Under the pieces are notes generated by a model. That model was not told where the DNA came from. It saw only the letters and a program-made list of their open reading frames with translations, and did not search any database. Below, one piece after another: positions 9,568 through 20,348 of a DNA stretch of 64,000 nt. Position 1 is the stretch's first letter, and every line of letters starts with the position of its first letter. The position numbers and the translations under genes are program-made. Origin of the DNA: Leifsonia sp. ku-ls (lineage in GTDB: Bacteria > Actinomycetota > Actinomycetes > Actinomycetales > Microbacteriaceae); the NCBI GenBank assembly GCA_003367665.1, contig QKXI01000015.1, positions 1-64,000 on the forward strand, written 5' to 3'.

Positions 9568-10644
9568 TCAAGGGAGGTAGACGCGGGGGACGCGGGCGGA
9601 GACGCCGGTGACCATCTCGTCGGCGATGGTCTCGGCCCAGTCGGCGTACTGCTCGGCGGTCGGCTCGCCGGCGGTGCCGGGGCCGAAGAGGACGGCGGTG
9701 TCGCCGACCTCGACGCGGTGCGGTCCGGCGTCGACGAGCATGCTGTCGACCTCGACGGCGAGGACCGGGCAGCGGCGGCCGTTCAGCAGCACCGAGGTCT
9801 TGGCGATGCCGAGGGTCGGCACGCCGTCGCCGAAGCCGATCCCGAGTCGGGCGTGCGTGGTCCCGCCGACGTGCGCCTCGGTGACCGGCGCCTCCAGGCG
9901 CATCACGGGGATGAGGCCGAGCTCGGCGCCGGTCGAGTCGTCGAACGGCGAGAAGCCGTAGGCGGCGATGCCGAACCGCACCAGGTCGAAGCGCGCCTCG
10001 GGCATCCGGATGCCGGCCGAGCTCGCCGCCAGGTGCAGCAGCTCGAAGCGCGCGCCGAGCGACTCCGCCTCGGCCACCGCGTCCCGGAACTCCGCCAAGG
10101 CCGCCTCGTCGTCGGCGAGGGATGCGTCGGCCAGGTGCGACCATGCGGCCCGGATGCGCACGATGCCGCGCTCCTGCAGCTGCAGCGCCGCACGGATGAG
10201 GCCCGGCCAGTCCTCCCGGGTCGCGCCGTTGCGGCTCAACCCGGTGTCGACCTTCAGGTGCACCACGGCGGGACGGCCGGCGCCGGCCGCGGCGATGGCC
10301 TCCAGCTGCCAGACGGCGGAGATGCCGAGCTCGATGTCGGCCTCGATGCCCGCGCGCCAATCGGTGTCCTGCCCGTGAAGCCAGGCCAGGATCGGCACGT
10401 CGACGCCGGCGTGCCGCAGCACCAGCCCGGCCGGGATCTCGAGCACGGCGAGCGAGGTCGCTCCCGCCTCCAGTCCGGCCTCGGCGATGGGCAGCAGTCC
10501 GTGGCCGTACGCGTCGGCCTTGACCGCGAGCATGGTCTGCGCCGGCGCGATCCGGCGGGTCAGGTGCGCGACGTTGTGCCGCAGCGCCTGCAGGTCGATG
10601 ACGGCGCGGGGGAGCGGCTCGGCGACGGCGTCCACGATGGTCAT
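9568..10644 (-). CDS. Alanine racemase-like protein A: PLP barrel intact, second catalytic base segment missing
   Basis: This 358-residue fold-type III PLP protein has the alanine racemase N-terminal barrel: PLP lysine K42 in VKADAYGHG, K131 and R138 in KVDTGLSRNG, H170, a serine pair near 208-209 and R223 in DLVRFGIAAYG. In the C-terminal domain the segment that normally holds VSYG (Tyr265, the base supplied to the partner subunit) is deleted: EAPVTEAHVGG runs straight into THARLGIGFGDG, and GYADG is changed to GFGDG. It should bind PLP but cannot supply the second base. The ATG at 10644 follows TGAGGA, where the stop of the upstream racemase-like gene and a ribosome site coincide, so the two are translationally coupled. 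It may act on alanine or another amino acid. Confidence 0.85.
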   Translation of the reverse strand: MTIVDAVAEPLPRAVIDLQALRHNVAHLTRRIAPAQTMLAVKADAYGHGLLPIAEAGLEAGATSLAVLEIPAGLVLRHAGVDVPILAWLHGQDTDWRAGIEADIELGISAVWQLEAIAAAGAGRPAVVHLKVDTGLSRNGATREDWPGLIRAALQLQERGIVRIRAAWSHLADASLADDEAALAEFRDAVAEAESLGARFELLHLAASSAGIRMPEARFDLVRFGIAAYGFSPFDDSTGAELGLIPVMRLEAPVTEAHVGGTTHARLGIGFGDGVPTLGIAKTSVLLNGRRCPVLAVEVDSMLVDAGPHRVEVGDTAVLFGPGTAGEPTAEQYADWAETIADEMVTGVSARVPRVYLP

Positions 10645-10654
10645 GCGGGCGTCC

Positions 10655-11377
10655 TCACTCGCTGTACGTCCTCTCGATGCGGCGGCCGAGCCGGCTGGTG
10701 ATGACCGGTGCCGCGACACCGAGCGCACCGGCCCAGTCGAGCACGGTCGGCTCGCCGAGGGTGGCGTCCCCGAACAGGATGACGGGGTCGCCCGGCGCGG
10801 CGGAGTCGTCGCCGAGGTCGACGACGAACTGGTCCATGGCGATGCGGCCGGTGATGCGGCCGGTGGTCTCGCCGACCTTCACGGGCGCCTTGTTGGAGGC
10901 CACCCGGAGGATGCCGTCGGCGTAGCCGAGCGCCACCAGCGCGAGCGTGCTCGGCCGGGCGGTGCGATACGTGTAGCCGTACGAGACACCGCGGTGCGCG
11001 GGCACACGCTTGACCGCGATGACCTCGGCCTCCAGCCGCATCGCCGGTGCGGACGGCCGCGCCGGGTCGAGCCCGAGCAGTTCGGGGCCGAGGAGGCGGC
11101 GCGCGCCCGCGGACGTTCCCGGGCGTCCGGCCACGGTCGTCTCGACGGGGAGGCCCTCGTCGGCGATCGCGGCCGCGTCCTCGACCCGGGAGACGACGAA
11201 ACCGCCGACCCCCGCATCCGTCAGCGCACGGGCCACGGGGATGAGCCCGTGTCCGTACGCGTCGGCGCGGAGATCGGCGGCGCAGTCGGGGAGCGGTGTC
11301 GCGAGCGCAGCGACGGTCGAACGGATGACGGAGAGGTCGATGTGGGCGCGCCTGCGCACGCCGGTCCTGATCGTCAT
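10655..11377 (-). CDS. Alanine racemase-like protein B: short, PLP lysine lost, second catalytic base retained
   Basis: This 240-residue protein is a shortened alanine racemase homologue (usual length about 360-380). The PLP motif reads LRADAYGHG, with arginine at residue 37 in place of the lysine. Between residues about 82 and 105 some 110-120 residues of the barrel are missing, including the equivalents of K129, R136, H166, S204 and R219. The C-terminal domain is well kept: RGVSYGYTYRT with Y133 (Tyr265 equivalent), GYADG at 151-155 and AMDQ with M181 and D182. It therefore cannot form its own PLP site but can supply the residues normally donated across the dimer interface. It is the first gene of a two-gene operon, 10 bases from protein A. 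Confidence 0.85.
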   Translation of the reverse strand: MTIRTGVRRRAHIDLSVIRSTVAALATPLPDCAADLRADAYGHGLIPVARALTDAGVGGFVVSRVEDAAAIADEGLPVETTVAGRPGTSAGARRLLGPELLGLDPARPSAPAMRLEAEVIAVKRVPAHRGVSYGYTYRTARPSTLALVALGYADGILRVASNKAPVKVGETTGRITGRIAMDQFVVDLGDDSAAPGDPVILFGDATLGEPTVLDWAGALGVAAPVITSRLGRRIERTYSE

Positions 11378-11411
11378 GGCCCGGTCGGACTCGCTGTTCG
11401 CGATGGCCGCG

Positions 11412-11648
11412 TTAAGCGCGCTGCTCTTCGAACAGGCGAGCGGTCTCGTCGTGCCAGCTGTGGGCGATCTGCGAGAGCTTCTCCTGGTGCTTCTTGCCGT
11501 GGTGGGCGCAGAACAGGAGCTCGCCGTTGTTCACGACGACGCGGATGTACGCCTGCGCGCCGCAGCTGTCGCAACGGTCCGCGGCCGTCAGTTGCGGCCC
11601 CGATGCGAGCTCGTCAACCGCCCCGTTCTCCGAGGTGAGTGTCGACAT
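11412..11648 (-). CDS. DUF7455 family small protein
   Basis: This 78-residue protein has a treble-clef or zinc-ribbon-like set of ligands (CDSCGAQAYIRV near the middle and FCAHHGKKH toward the end). Close relatives are found near sigA and parE in many actinobacteria; no function is established. The ATG at 11648 is chosen because AAGGAG lies 6 bases upstream; the frame is open a few codons further. It lies upstream of the racemase-like genes on the same strand with a 34-base gap. Confidence 0.8.
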   Translation of the reverse strand: MSTLTSENGAVDELASGPQLTAADRCDSCGAQAYIRVVVNNGELLFCAHHGKKHQEKLSQIAHSWHDETARLFEEQRA

Positions 11649-11859
11649 GTGATGCTCCTTCCGTCGCAACCGGTGAACTCGGTACGTCTATAGAACCACG
11701 GATGCTCGGCAATCAGGCGCGCATTGGCTGCTATTTCGCTCAACGCGTAGCCTCGCGGCCGGGCCCGTGTCGTGGCGTAGGCTCCGCCGCCCGACGCTTA
11801 GGCTGGAAGCGCACATGCGCCCACACCCGGGAGGGCGCGCTGATCCACAAGGAGCGCCC

Positions 11860-13959
<2,100 letters not shown>

Positions 13960-14032
13960 CCCTCCGTCGAGTACACGAAGACTGCCCGTTTCCGAGCGGA
14001 AAACGGGCAGTCTTCGTGTACTCGACGGAGGG
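13960..14032. terminator. Perfect 32-base-pair palindrome between parE and parC
   Basis: Arms 13960-13991 and 14001-14032 are perfectly complementary with a 9-base loop. The structure begins with the base after the parE stop codon and ends 2 bases before the parC stop codon, so it fills the convergent gap. It probably acts as a two-way terminator without a U-tract. Confidence 0.75.
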
Positions 14033-14034
14033 GG

Positions 14035-16515
14035 TCACCCGATCTGGCGGCCGAGGGAGCCGACGACGGTGTCGAGCGGGGTGCCGGAGCCGTCGCGGCG
14101 AGAGCCGCCCTCGGGGAGGCTGCGGGCGGCGCCGTCGGGCGCGACCGCGAGCGCGGGGCCGCGGCCGGCCCAGGCGAGCACGAGCTCGCTCTCGCCCTTG
14201 AGGAAGCGCTGGGCGCGGACGCCGCCGGTGGCGCGTCCCTTCGCCGGGAACTCCGCGAAGTCGCTCACCTTCGCCGTGCCCGGGTCGGCCCCCGGCAGGG
14301 TCGCGTCGCTCGCGGCGATGGTCGCCACGACCGCCTGCTCGGCCTCGTCCGCCGCCACCGCGCCGAAGAAGATGACGCGCGCGTCCGAGCCGAGGTTGAT
14401 GCCGGCCATGCCGCCGGCCGCCCGGCCCTGCGGACGCACGGTCGACGCCGCGAAGCGCAGCAGCTGCGCGTCGCTCGCGACGAACACCAGCTCGTCCGCG
14501 TCGGTCACGGTCGTGGCGCCCACGACCTCGTCACCGGCCTTCAGCGCGATGATCTCGAACTCCGGCTTGTTGGCCCAGTCGCCCGGGGCGACACGCTTCA
14601 CGACGCCCTGCCGGGTGCCGAGGGCGATCGTCCGGTCGGTGTCGGTGAGCGAGGTGAGCGCGAGGATGCGCTCCTTCTTGTCGGCCAGCGCCAGGTAGTC
14701 GCCGATCTTCACACCGGCGCCGAGCTGGATGGAGTTCGCCGGCACCCCGGGCAGGTCGACCGGGGAGAACCGGATGAGCCGGCCGCGGTTGGTGATGGCG
14801 CCGATCTCGCTGCGGCTGGTCGTGTCCAGCTGCGACAGGATCGCGTCGTGCTTGCTGCGGCGCGCGGGCGGCTGGATGCGGTCGAGCCCCTGCTCCTCCG
14901 TCGCACCCGCATCCACGCGCAGGATGCGGCCGGTCGTCGACAGGTAGACGCGGGTCGGCACATCGGCGACCTCCAGCTGCACCGTCGCAGCCTTGCTGCG
15001 GGACGCGCCCGCGATCGACGGCTTGGCCTCGGTGAGCAGCGTGCGGCGCGGGGTGCCGAAGGTCGCGGCCACGCGCGCCAGCTCGTCGGAGACCAGGTCG
15101 TTGATGCGCTGCCGGGAGGCGAGGATCGCCTCGAGCTCCTCGATCTCGGCGCGCAGCTGGTCGCGCTCGGTCTCCAGCTCGATCCGGCTGAACTTGGTCA
15201 GCCGGCGCAGTCGCAGCTCCAGGATGTAGTCCGCCTGCAGCGTGCTCAGGTCGAACACCTGCATGAGGCGTCCGCGCGCCTGCTCGGTGTCGTCGGAGGT
15301 GCGGATCACCTGGATGACCTCGTCGATGTCGAGGATCGCGATGAGCAGGCCCTCGACCAGGTGCAGGCGTTCCTTGCGGCGCGCCAGCCGGAACCGCGAG
15401 CGGCGCGTGACCACGCTGACGCGGTGGTCGAGGTATACCTGGAGCAGCTCGCGCAGGCCGAGGGTCTGCGGGCCGCCGGAGACGAGGGCGACGTTGTTGA
15501 TCGCGAAGCCCTCTTCGAGCGGAGTGTGCCGGTACAGCTGCTCCAGCACCGCCTCCGGGCTGAAGCCGGTCTTGATGCCGATGACGAGCCGGAGACCGTG
15601 CTGGCGGTCGGAGAGGTCGGTCACGTCGGAGATGCCGTTGAGCTTCTTGCCGTTGACGCCGTCCTTGATCTTCTCGATCACCTTCTCCGGCCCGACGCCG
15701 TAGGGCAGTTCGGTGACCACGAGGCCGCTCTTGCGGGCCGTGATGGACTCGACCGAGACCTTGGCGCGCATCCGGAAGCTGCCGCGCCCGGTCGCGTACG
15801 CGTCGCGCACACCGGACAGACCGGCGATGATGCCGCCGCTCGGCAGGTCGGGGCCGGGGACGTAGGCCATCAGGTCGTCGAGGGTCGCGTCCGGGTTCTC
15901 CAGCAGGTGGCGGGCGGCGCCGACGACCTCGATGAGGTTGTGCGGCGCCATGTTGGTCGCCATGCCGACCGCGATGCCGCTCGCGCCGTTGACGAGCAGG
16001 TTCGGGAAGGCCGCGGGCAGCACGTCCGGCTGCATCAGCTGGTTGTCGTAGTTGGGGACGAAGTCGACGACGTCCTCGTCGAGGTCCTCCGTCATCGCGA
16101 GCGCGGCGGCGGCGAGGCGCGCCTCGGTGTAGCGCGCGGCGGCCGGGCCGTCGTCGAGGGAGCCGAAGTTGCCGTGGCCGTCGACCAGCGGGACGCGCAG
16201 GGTGAAGTCCTGCGCCATCCGCACCAGCGCGTCGTAGATCGCGCCGTCGCCGTGCGGGTGCAGCTTTCCCATCACCTCGCCGGTGACGCGCGCCGACTTG
16301 ACGTGGCCGCGGTCGGGCCGCAGACCCATCTCGGTCATCATGTAGAGGATGCGGCGCTGCACCGGCTTCAGCCCGTCGCGCGCGTCGGGGAGCGCGCGGG
16401 AGTAGATCACCGAGTAGGCGTACTCGAGGAAGGAGCCCTCCATCTCGGTCGTGACGTCGACGTCTTCGATGCGCTCGGTCGTTCCGGCGGCGGGCTGGTC
16501 GTCTGCTGGGGTCAT
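14035..16515 (-). CDS. parC: DNA topoisomerase IV subunit A
   Basis: This is the DNA-cleaving subunit of topoisomerase IV. The quinolone-region helix reads [17 protein letters not shown], and the catalytic tyrosine lies in [10 protein letters not shown] coiled-coil tower segment is seen around residues 430-470, followed by a C-terminal beta-propeller domain with loosely repeated blades. Length is 826 residues. The start ATG at 16515 gives the usual short Asp/Glu-containing lead before [22 protein letters not shown]. It converges with parE. Confidence 0.93.
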   Translation of the reverse strand: MTPADDQPAAGTTERIEDVDVTTEMEGSFLEYAYSVIYSRALPDARDGLKPVQRRILYMMTEMGLRPDRGHVKSARVTGEVMGKLHPHGDGAIYDALVRMAQDFTLRVPLVDGHGNFGSLDDGPAAARYTEARLAAAALAMTEDLDEDVVDFVPNYDNQLMQPDVLPAAFPNLLVNGASGIAVGMATNMAPHNLIEVVGAARHLLENPDATLDDLMAYVPGPDLPSGGIIAGLSGVRDAYATGRGSFRMRAKVSVESITARKSGLVVTELPYGVGPEKVIEKIKDGVNGKKLNGISDVTDLSDRQHGLRLVIGIKTGFSPEAVLEQLYRHTPLEEGFAINNVALVSGGPQTLGLRELLQVYLDHRVSVVTRRSRFRLARRKERLHLVEGLLIAILDIDEVIQVIRTSDDTEQARGRLMQVFDLSTLQADYILELRLRRLTKFSRIELETERDQLRAEIEELEAILASRQRINDLVSDELARVAATFGTPRRTLLTEAKPSIAGASRSKAATVQLEVADVPTRVYLSTTGRILRVDAGATEEQGLDRIQPPARRSKHDAILSQLDTTSRSEIGAITNRGRLIRFSPVDLPGVPANSIQLGAGVKIGDYLALADKKERILALTSLTDTDRTIALGTRQGVVKRVAPGDWANKPEFEIIALKAGDEVVGATTVTDADELVFVASDAQLLRFAASTVRPQGRAAGGMAGINLGSDARVIFFGAVAADEAEQAVVATIAASDATLPGADPGTAKVSDFAEFPAKGRATGGVRAQRFLKGESELVLAWAGRGPALAVAPDGAARSLPEGGSRRDGSGTPLDTVVGSLGRQIG

Positions 16516-16602
16516 TCGTGCATTCTGTGCTGTGCGGCCTCTGTGCTGTCCGGCCTCGGGTGAGGGGCGGCCGGCGCGCCTGGCTGTGCCAGACTGGGCC
16601 GG

Positions 16603-17733
16603 ATGCCCCCCATGCTACCGGCCGCGTTCTCCACCCGAGCGAGCCTCGCCACGGTTCTGCCGAGTTCGCTCGCCGCGCTCACCGGCGGCGCGAACGCGCT
16701 GTCGCTGCCCCGGATGGAGCACGTCGTCGTGATCCTCGTCGACGGTCTCGGCGCCGCGGCCTTGCGGGCGCGTTCCGGTCACGCCAGGACCCTGGCGCCG
16801 CTGCTGGGCAAGGCCACGACGATCGACGCCGGCTTCCCGACCACGACCGCCGCGGCGCTCGCCACGCTCACCACGGGCACGACACCCGGCGTGCACGGAC
16901 TGGTCGGCTACCGGGTGCGCGACGCGGCCGGGCGGCTCACGAACCAGTTGTCGGGCTGGGACGACCGGATGGATCCCGCCACCTGGCAGCGCTCCCGCAC
17001 GGTCTTCGAGCGCGCGGCCGAGCAGGGGGTCCGCGCCCGGGCGATCGGGCTGCCGAAGTTCACCGGGTCCGGGTTCACCGAGGCGGTGCTGCGCGGCGCG
17101 GAGTTCGTCGGCGTCTCCTCGCTGGCCGACCGGTTCGAGGCCGCCGCGGAGATCGCCGCCTCGGCGGGCCCCGGCCTCACCTATCTCTATGTCGCCGAGC
17201 TCGACGCGCTCGCGCACGCCCGCGGCTGGGAGTCTCCGGCCTGGACGGCGGCCCTGGAGACGCTGGACGCCCTCGTCGCCGCCTTCGCCCGTGGTCTCGG
17301 CCCGGGTCGCGGCGCCCTGCTCACGGCCGATCACGGCGTGGTGGATGTGCCGGAGAGCGGCCACATCCTCTATGACACCGCCCCGGAGCTCTTGGAGGGC
17401 GTCACCGGCGTCGCCGGCGAGCCGCGGATGCTGCATCTCTACACCGAGCCGGGCGCGGCCGACGAGGTCGCGCGGCGCTGGCGTGACGCCGAGGGCGACC
17501 GCTCGTGGGTCGCCACGCGCGGGGAGGCGGTCGAGGCCGGCTGGTTCGGCCCGGGGGTCGACTCCGAGGTGGCGCCGCGGATCGGGGACGTGCTCGTCGC
17601 CGCCCGCAAACGCATCGCCTACTACGACGGCCGCGACCCGCTGCGCACCGGCCGCAACATGATCGGCCAGCACGGCTCGCTCACGGCAGAGGAGACCCGC
17701 GTCCCGCTGTTGCGCTTCGGCGCGGCCGCCTAG
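16603..17733 (+). CDS. Alkaline phosphatase superfamily protein (nucleotide pyrophosphatase/phosphodiesterase type)
   Basis: This 376-residue protein has the metal-site pattern of the superfamily: [10 protein letters not shown] with the first aspartate, [15 protein letters not shown] with the probable nucleophile threonine, LTADHGVVD with Asp-His, and GQHGSLT with the last histidine. These enzymes cleave phosphodiesters or phosphate monoesters; the substrate here is unknown. No clear signal peptide is seen. It is divergent from parC and converges on sepH, and it occupies the same place in many related actinobacteria. Confidence 0.82.
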   Translation: MPPMLPAAFSTRASLATVLPSSLAALTGGANALSLPRMEHVVVILVDGLGAAALRARSGHARTLAPLLGKATTIDAGFPTTTAAALATLTTGTTPGVHGLVGYRVRDAAGRLTNQLSGWDDRMDPATWQRSRTVFERAAEQGVRARAIGLPKFTGSGFTEAVLRGAEFVGVSSLADRFEAAAEIAASAGPGLTYLYVAELDALAHARGWESPAWTAALETLDALVAAFARGLGPGRGALLTADHGVVDVPESGHILYDTAPELLEGVTGVAGEPRMLHLYTEPGAADEVARRWRDAEGDRSWVATRGEAVEAGWFGPGVDSEVAPRIGDVLVAARKRIAYYDGRDPLRTGRNMIGQHGSLTAEETRVPLLRFGAAA

Positions 17734-17740
17734 GCGGCCG
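17723..17740. terminator. Palindrome spanning the phosphodiesterase stop codon
   Basis: An 18-base palindrome (8-base arms around TA) includes the TAG stop codon itself and lies in the short gap to convergent sepH. It may contribute to termination; no U-tract is present. Confidence 0.4.
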
Positions 17741-17757
17741 CACGGCGACCGGGTGGA

Positions 17758-18894
17758 TCAGGCCAGGTCGTCGTCCGTGCGGGCGCCGAAGACGATCTCG
17801 TCCCAGCTGGGCATCGCGGCGCGGCCCTTCTTGCGGGCGGACGGCTGCGGGCCGGAGTCGTTGGAGGTCGAGGTCGACGGCGCGGCCGGGGGAGCGGGCA
17901 CGTCGAGCGGCAGCGGGGGCTGCTCGGAGACCGGCGCCGGCTGCTCGACGACGCGGATCGGCGGCAGCGGCTGTACGGGCGCGCTCGCCTGCGGCACGCT
18001 CGGCTGCGGCTCGGGCGCCGGCGGCCGGTCGTCGTAGCTCGCGGCCTCCCGCTCGCCGCGGCGGCGGCGCAGCGCCTCCAGCAGGTCGGCGGTCTGGTGC
18101 AGGTCGCGCGGGGTGCCGTCGTCGGCGCGCTTCATCGCCGACACCGGGATGGAGTTGTTCGCCCCGGGGGCACGGCCCGGCTGCAGCGGCTCGATCGGCT
18201 GCGTGATCTCCGGGCCGAGCAGGTCGACGCTCGGCGCAGGGAAGGTGAAGGCGCCGCTGTCGAAGCGGGAGGTGTCCGGCTCCGTCTCGTGCGGCAGCAC
18301 GGCGCGCAGGCGCGGGATGAGGGCTCCGCCGCGCAGCTCGCCCGCCTGCGACAGCGTGGTCGCCTCCGAGTTGAGCGGCGCCAGCGCGTGCTTGCGCACG
18401 TCGTAGGACCAGCGGGCGTCGTGGTCGATGGTGTCGGCCGTGAACTCGAGCTTCACGATCCAGCCCGTCTCGCTGTCCTTCCAGCTCGCCCAGCGCTCGC
18501 CCGCGACGCCCAACGAGGCCAGGCGGTCGCGGATCACGGAGCCGAAGGTCTCGCCCTCGCCCAGCGGGTCGACGGCGTCGGTGGTGTGCACGGGCACGCT
18601 GAGCGCGCTCGCGACGATGTGCTCGCGCTCGGCGAGGATGGGTCCCTCGAAGCGCTGGACGTACTCCAGGGGCGCGCCCGTGACGGCGGCCACGTCCTCC
18701 GCGGACATGCCGGAGCGGATGTGCGCCTGCACCTCGCGCGGGGAGAGTTTGGGGGCCTCGGCGGAGGTCTCCTGCCGCACCTGGCGCACCTTCGACTGCA
18801 ACGCCTCGTCGACGGCGATGCGGAAACGCTCACCGTCGTCGCCGACGGCGACGAGTGCGCCGTTCTCGACCCCGATGACCTTCAGATCCTGCAT
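17758..18894 (-). CDS. sepH: Septation protein SepH
   Basis: SepH is an actinobacterial cell-division protein that interacts with FtsZ. This 378-residue homologue begins MQDLKVIGVENG, typical of the DUF3071 domain. The conserved helix-turn-helix segment (SPREVQAHIRSGMSAEDVAAVTG) lies at about residues 55-80, and a WxxWKDSETGWIVKLEF segment follows. The C-terminal half is Pro/Ala-rich and disordered, ending in a basic patch (RKKGRAAMPSWDEIVFG) conserved in the family. The ATG at 18894 is preferred over the upstream open frame because homologues start with this sequence. Confidence 0.88.
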   Translation of the reverse strand: MQDLKVIGVENGALVAVGDDGERFRIAVDEALQSKVRQVRQETSAEAPKLSPREVQAHIRSGMSAEDVAAVTGAPLEYVQRFEGPILAEREHIVASALSVPVHTTDAVDPLGEGETFGSVIRDRLASLGVAGERWASWKDSETGWIVKLEFTADTIDHDARWSYDVRKHALAPLNSEATTLSQAGELRGGALIPRLRAVLPHETEPDTSRFDSGAFTFPAPSVDLLGPEITQPIEPLQPGRAPGANNSIPVSAMKRADDGTPRDLHQTADLLEALRRRRGEREAASYDDRPPAPEPQPSVPQASAPVQPLPPIRVVEQPAPVSEQPPLPLDVPAPPAAPSTSTSNDSGPQPSARKKGRAAMPSWDEIVFGARTDDDLA

Positions 18895-19098
18895 GTGGAT
18901 TGCCTTCCGAGCTCGTTCGTACCGGCCCAGAATGCCACGGGAACACAGGCATTCCGGGGAATAGCGCGGGCGTGCCGGAAGTTGCACATCCAGCAATCGC
19001 TGAGAGGCTCCTGGACGGTTTTGCTATTCGAGAGCTATTGATGCAAACTATGGCCGCCGATTGCGAGAATCGGCCGTTACGACGAGAAGTGGATGGGC
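18895..19098. other. Divergent intergenic region sepH/DUF4193
   Basis: This 204-base gap is markedly less GC-rich than its surroundings. It holds a 7-base inverted repeat with a 5-base loop at 19056-19074, about 25 bases before the DUF4193 start, which could be a hairpin or an operator. No clear -35/-10 pair was found. Confidence 0.4.
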
Positions 19099-19392
19099 AT
19101 GGCAACGGATTACGACGCACCGCGGAAGACCGAGGACGACTCCGAGTCGATCGAGGCCCTCAAGGAGCGTGTCCCGGACAAGATGTCGGGGGTCGTCGAC
19201 GTCGAAGACGCTGACAACCCCGGCGGATACGAGCTCCCCGGTGCCGACCTCTCCGACCTCGACCTCGATGTCGTGGTGCTGCCTCCCCAGGCTGACGAGT
19301 TCACCTGCGTGAACTGCTTCCTGGTGAAGCATCGCTCCCAGATCGACCACGAGACCAAGCTCGGGCCGATCTGCGTGGAGTGCGCCGCCTGA
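19099..19392 (+). CDS. DUF4193 family protein
   Basis: This 97-residue acidic protein is a member of a conserved actinobacterial family with no established function. Four cysteines near the end (FTCVNCF and GPICVECA) form a zinc-ribbon-like set; the first 60 residues are Asp/Glu-rich and probably disordered. An in-frame ATG two codons upstream (19093) is an equally possible start. Its transcript probably ends at a hairpin lying inside the opposing DUF3093 gene. Confidence 0.85.
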   Translation: MATDYDAPRKTEDDSESIEALKERVPDKMSGVVDVEDADNPGGYELPGADLSDLDLDVVVLPPQADEFTCVNCFLVKHRSQIDHETKLGPICVECAA

Positions 19393-19403
19393 CGACAGGT
19401 CGA

Positions 19404-19850
19404 CTAGGAAGCGAGGCGAGCCTCATCGAGAACCCGGACCAGCTGGTCCGGGTTTCTTGTTGAGAGCAGCCAGTAGGGCGCCGGGTCGTCCGCGCCCAGC
19501 ACCGGGACCTTCACCACCGGCTTGATCCAGCCGCGGATGAGCAGCCAGGCCCGCGCGTCGAGGCGCCGGCCGCGCTCCAGCACCGCGTCCTCGCCGCGGT
19601 ACGCGGTCGGCTCACCGGTGAGCCCGAGCGGGATGCGGGCGCTGCCGGCGATCAGCTCGTCCTTCGTCACCCGGATGGTCGGCGCGGTGGCGACGAGGAA
19701 GATCGCCCAGGCGGCGTAGATCGCGATCGCCAGCACGATGCCGATCGTGAGGTTGATCGGGGCGAACACGAGCATCACGGCGGGGATGACGAGCAGCGTG
19801 GAGATGAACAGCCAGGGCGTCGCCCACAGTCGTTCGCGGTAGAGGTCCAT
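19404..19850 (-). CDS. DUF3093 domain membrane protein
   Basis: This 148-residue protein begins MDLYRERLW and has two adjacent hydrophobic segments at about residues 11-30 and 34-55, followed by a small soluble domain with conserved LDARAWLLIRGWIKPVV. This matches DUF3093, a family found beside dut and DUF4193 genes in actinobacteria. The function is unknown. The start at 19850 is short-spaced from an AGAGG ribosome site. It is divergent from dut with 39 bases between the starts. Confidence 0.8.
   Translation of the reverse strand: MDLYRERLWATPWLFISTLLVIPAVMLVFAPINLTIGIVLAIAIYAAWAIFLVATAPTIRVTKDELIAGSARIPLGLTGEPTAYRGEDAVLERGRRLDARAWLLIRGWIKPVVKVPVLGADDPAPYWLLSTRNPDQLVRVLDEARLAS
19431..19454 (+). 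terminator. Terminator for the DUF4193 gene inside DUF3093 coding sequence
   Basis: A perfect 10-base stem closed by AGCT (19431-19440 with 19445-19454) is followed on the plus strand by TCTTGTT. It lies 39 bases after the DUF4193 stop, but within the 3' end of the opposing DUF3093 reading frame. Confidence 0.65.
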
Positions 19851-19877
19851 GCCCTCTATTCGATCAGACTTCTGCAC

Positions 19878-19883
19878 TAGCCT
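19878..19883 (+). promoter_or_regulatory. Leaderless -10 box for dut
   Basis: TAGCCT lies 6 bases before the dut GTG at 19890, with no ribosome site between. Confidence 0.5.
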
Positions 19884-19889
19884 CGACAC

Positions 19890-20348
19890 GTGACCGATAC
19901 CGTCGACGTCCCCATCATCGCCTCGTTCCCTCCCGCGTACGCGCACCCGGGCGACGCCGGCGCCGACCTGTGCGCCGCCGAGGCGGTCACGCTGGGGCCG
20001 GGGGAGCGGTTCACGATGCCCACCGGCGTCTCGATCGCGCTGCCCGACGGGTACGCGGCGTTCGTCGTGCCGCGCAGCGGCCTGGCCATGCGCCACGGGC
20101 TCACGATCGTGAACGCGCCGGGCACGGTGGACGCGGGTTACCGCGGCGAGATCCGGGTCACCCTCCTCAACACGGACAGGTCGATGCCGTACGATATCGC
20201 CGTCGGCGACCGGATCGCCCAGCTGATCGTCATGCCGGTCACGCGGGCCCGGTTCATCCCCGTCGACACCCTCCCGGACAGCCACCGCGGCACCGCGGGC
20301 TTCGGCTCGTCCGGGTACACCGTGACCGAGGCAGGAGAACACGCGTGA
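19890..20348 (+). CDS. dut: dUTP diphosphatase
   Basis: This trimeric enzyme converts dUTP to dUMP, keeping uracil out of DNA and feeding thymidylate synthesis. The five dUTPase motifs are visible: HPGDAGADL, PRSGLA, GTVDAGYRGEI, VGDRIAQLI and the C-terminal P-loop-like GTAGFGSSG. Length is 152 residues, normal. The GTG start is supported by the -10 box 6 bases upstream. It overlaps the DUF3710 gene by 4 bases (GTGA). Confidence 0.95.
   Translation: MTDTVDVPIIASFPPAYAHPGDAGADLCAAEAVTLGPGERFTMPTGVSIALPDGYAAFVVPRSGLAMRHGLTIVNAPGTVDAGYRGEIRVTLLNTDRSMPYDIAVGDRIAQLIVMPVTRARFIPVDTLPDSHRGTAGFGSSGYTVTEAGEHA

Noticed and set aside
10645-10728. Longer N-terminus for racemase-like protein A
   Set aside because: The extra 28 residues are Arg/Ser-rich and overlap the end of protein B; the ATG at 10644 has a ribosome site and matches the family start.
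8763-11377. The GatD and racemase variants as sequencing errors
   Set aside because: The changes are whole codon substitutions and clean in-frame deletions with surrounding motifs intact; a simple read error would shift the frame. Relatives should still be checked.
11649-11859. Promoters in the DUF7455/parE divergent gap
   Set aside because: TATAGA and two TAGGCT-like boxes are present, but none has a matching -35 or a decisive position, so no promoter is called. Nothing else is seen in this 211-base stretch.
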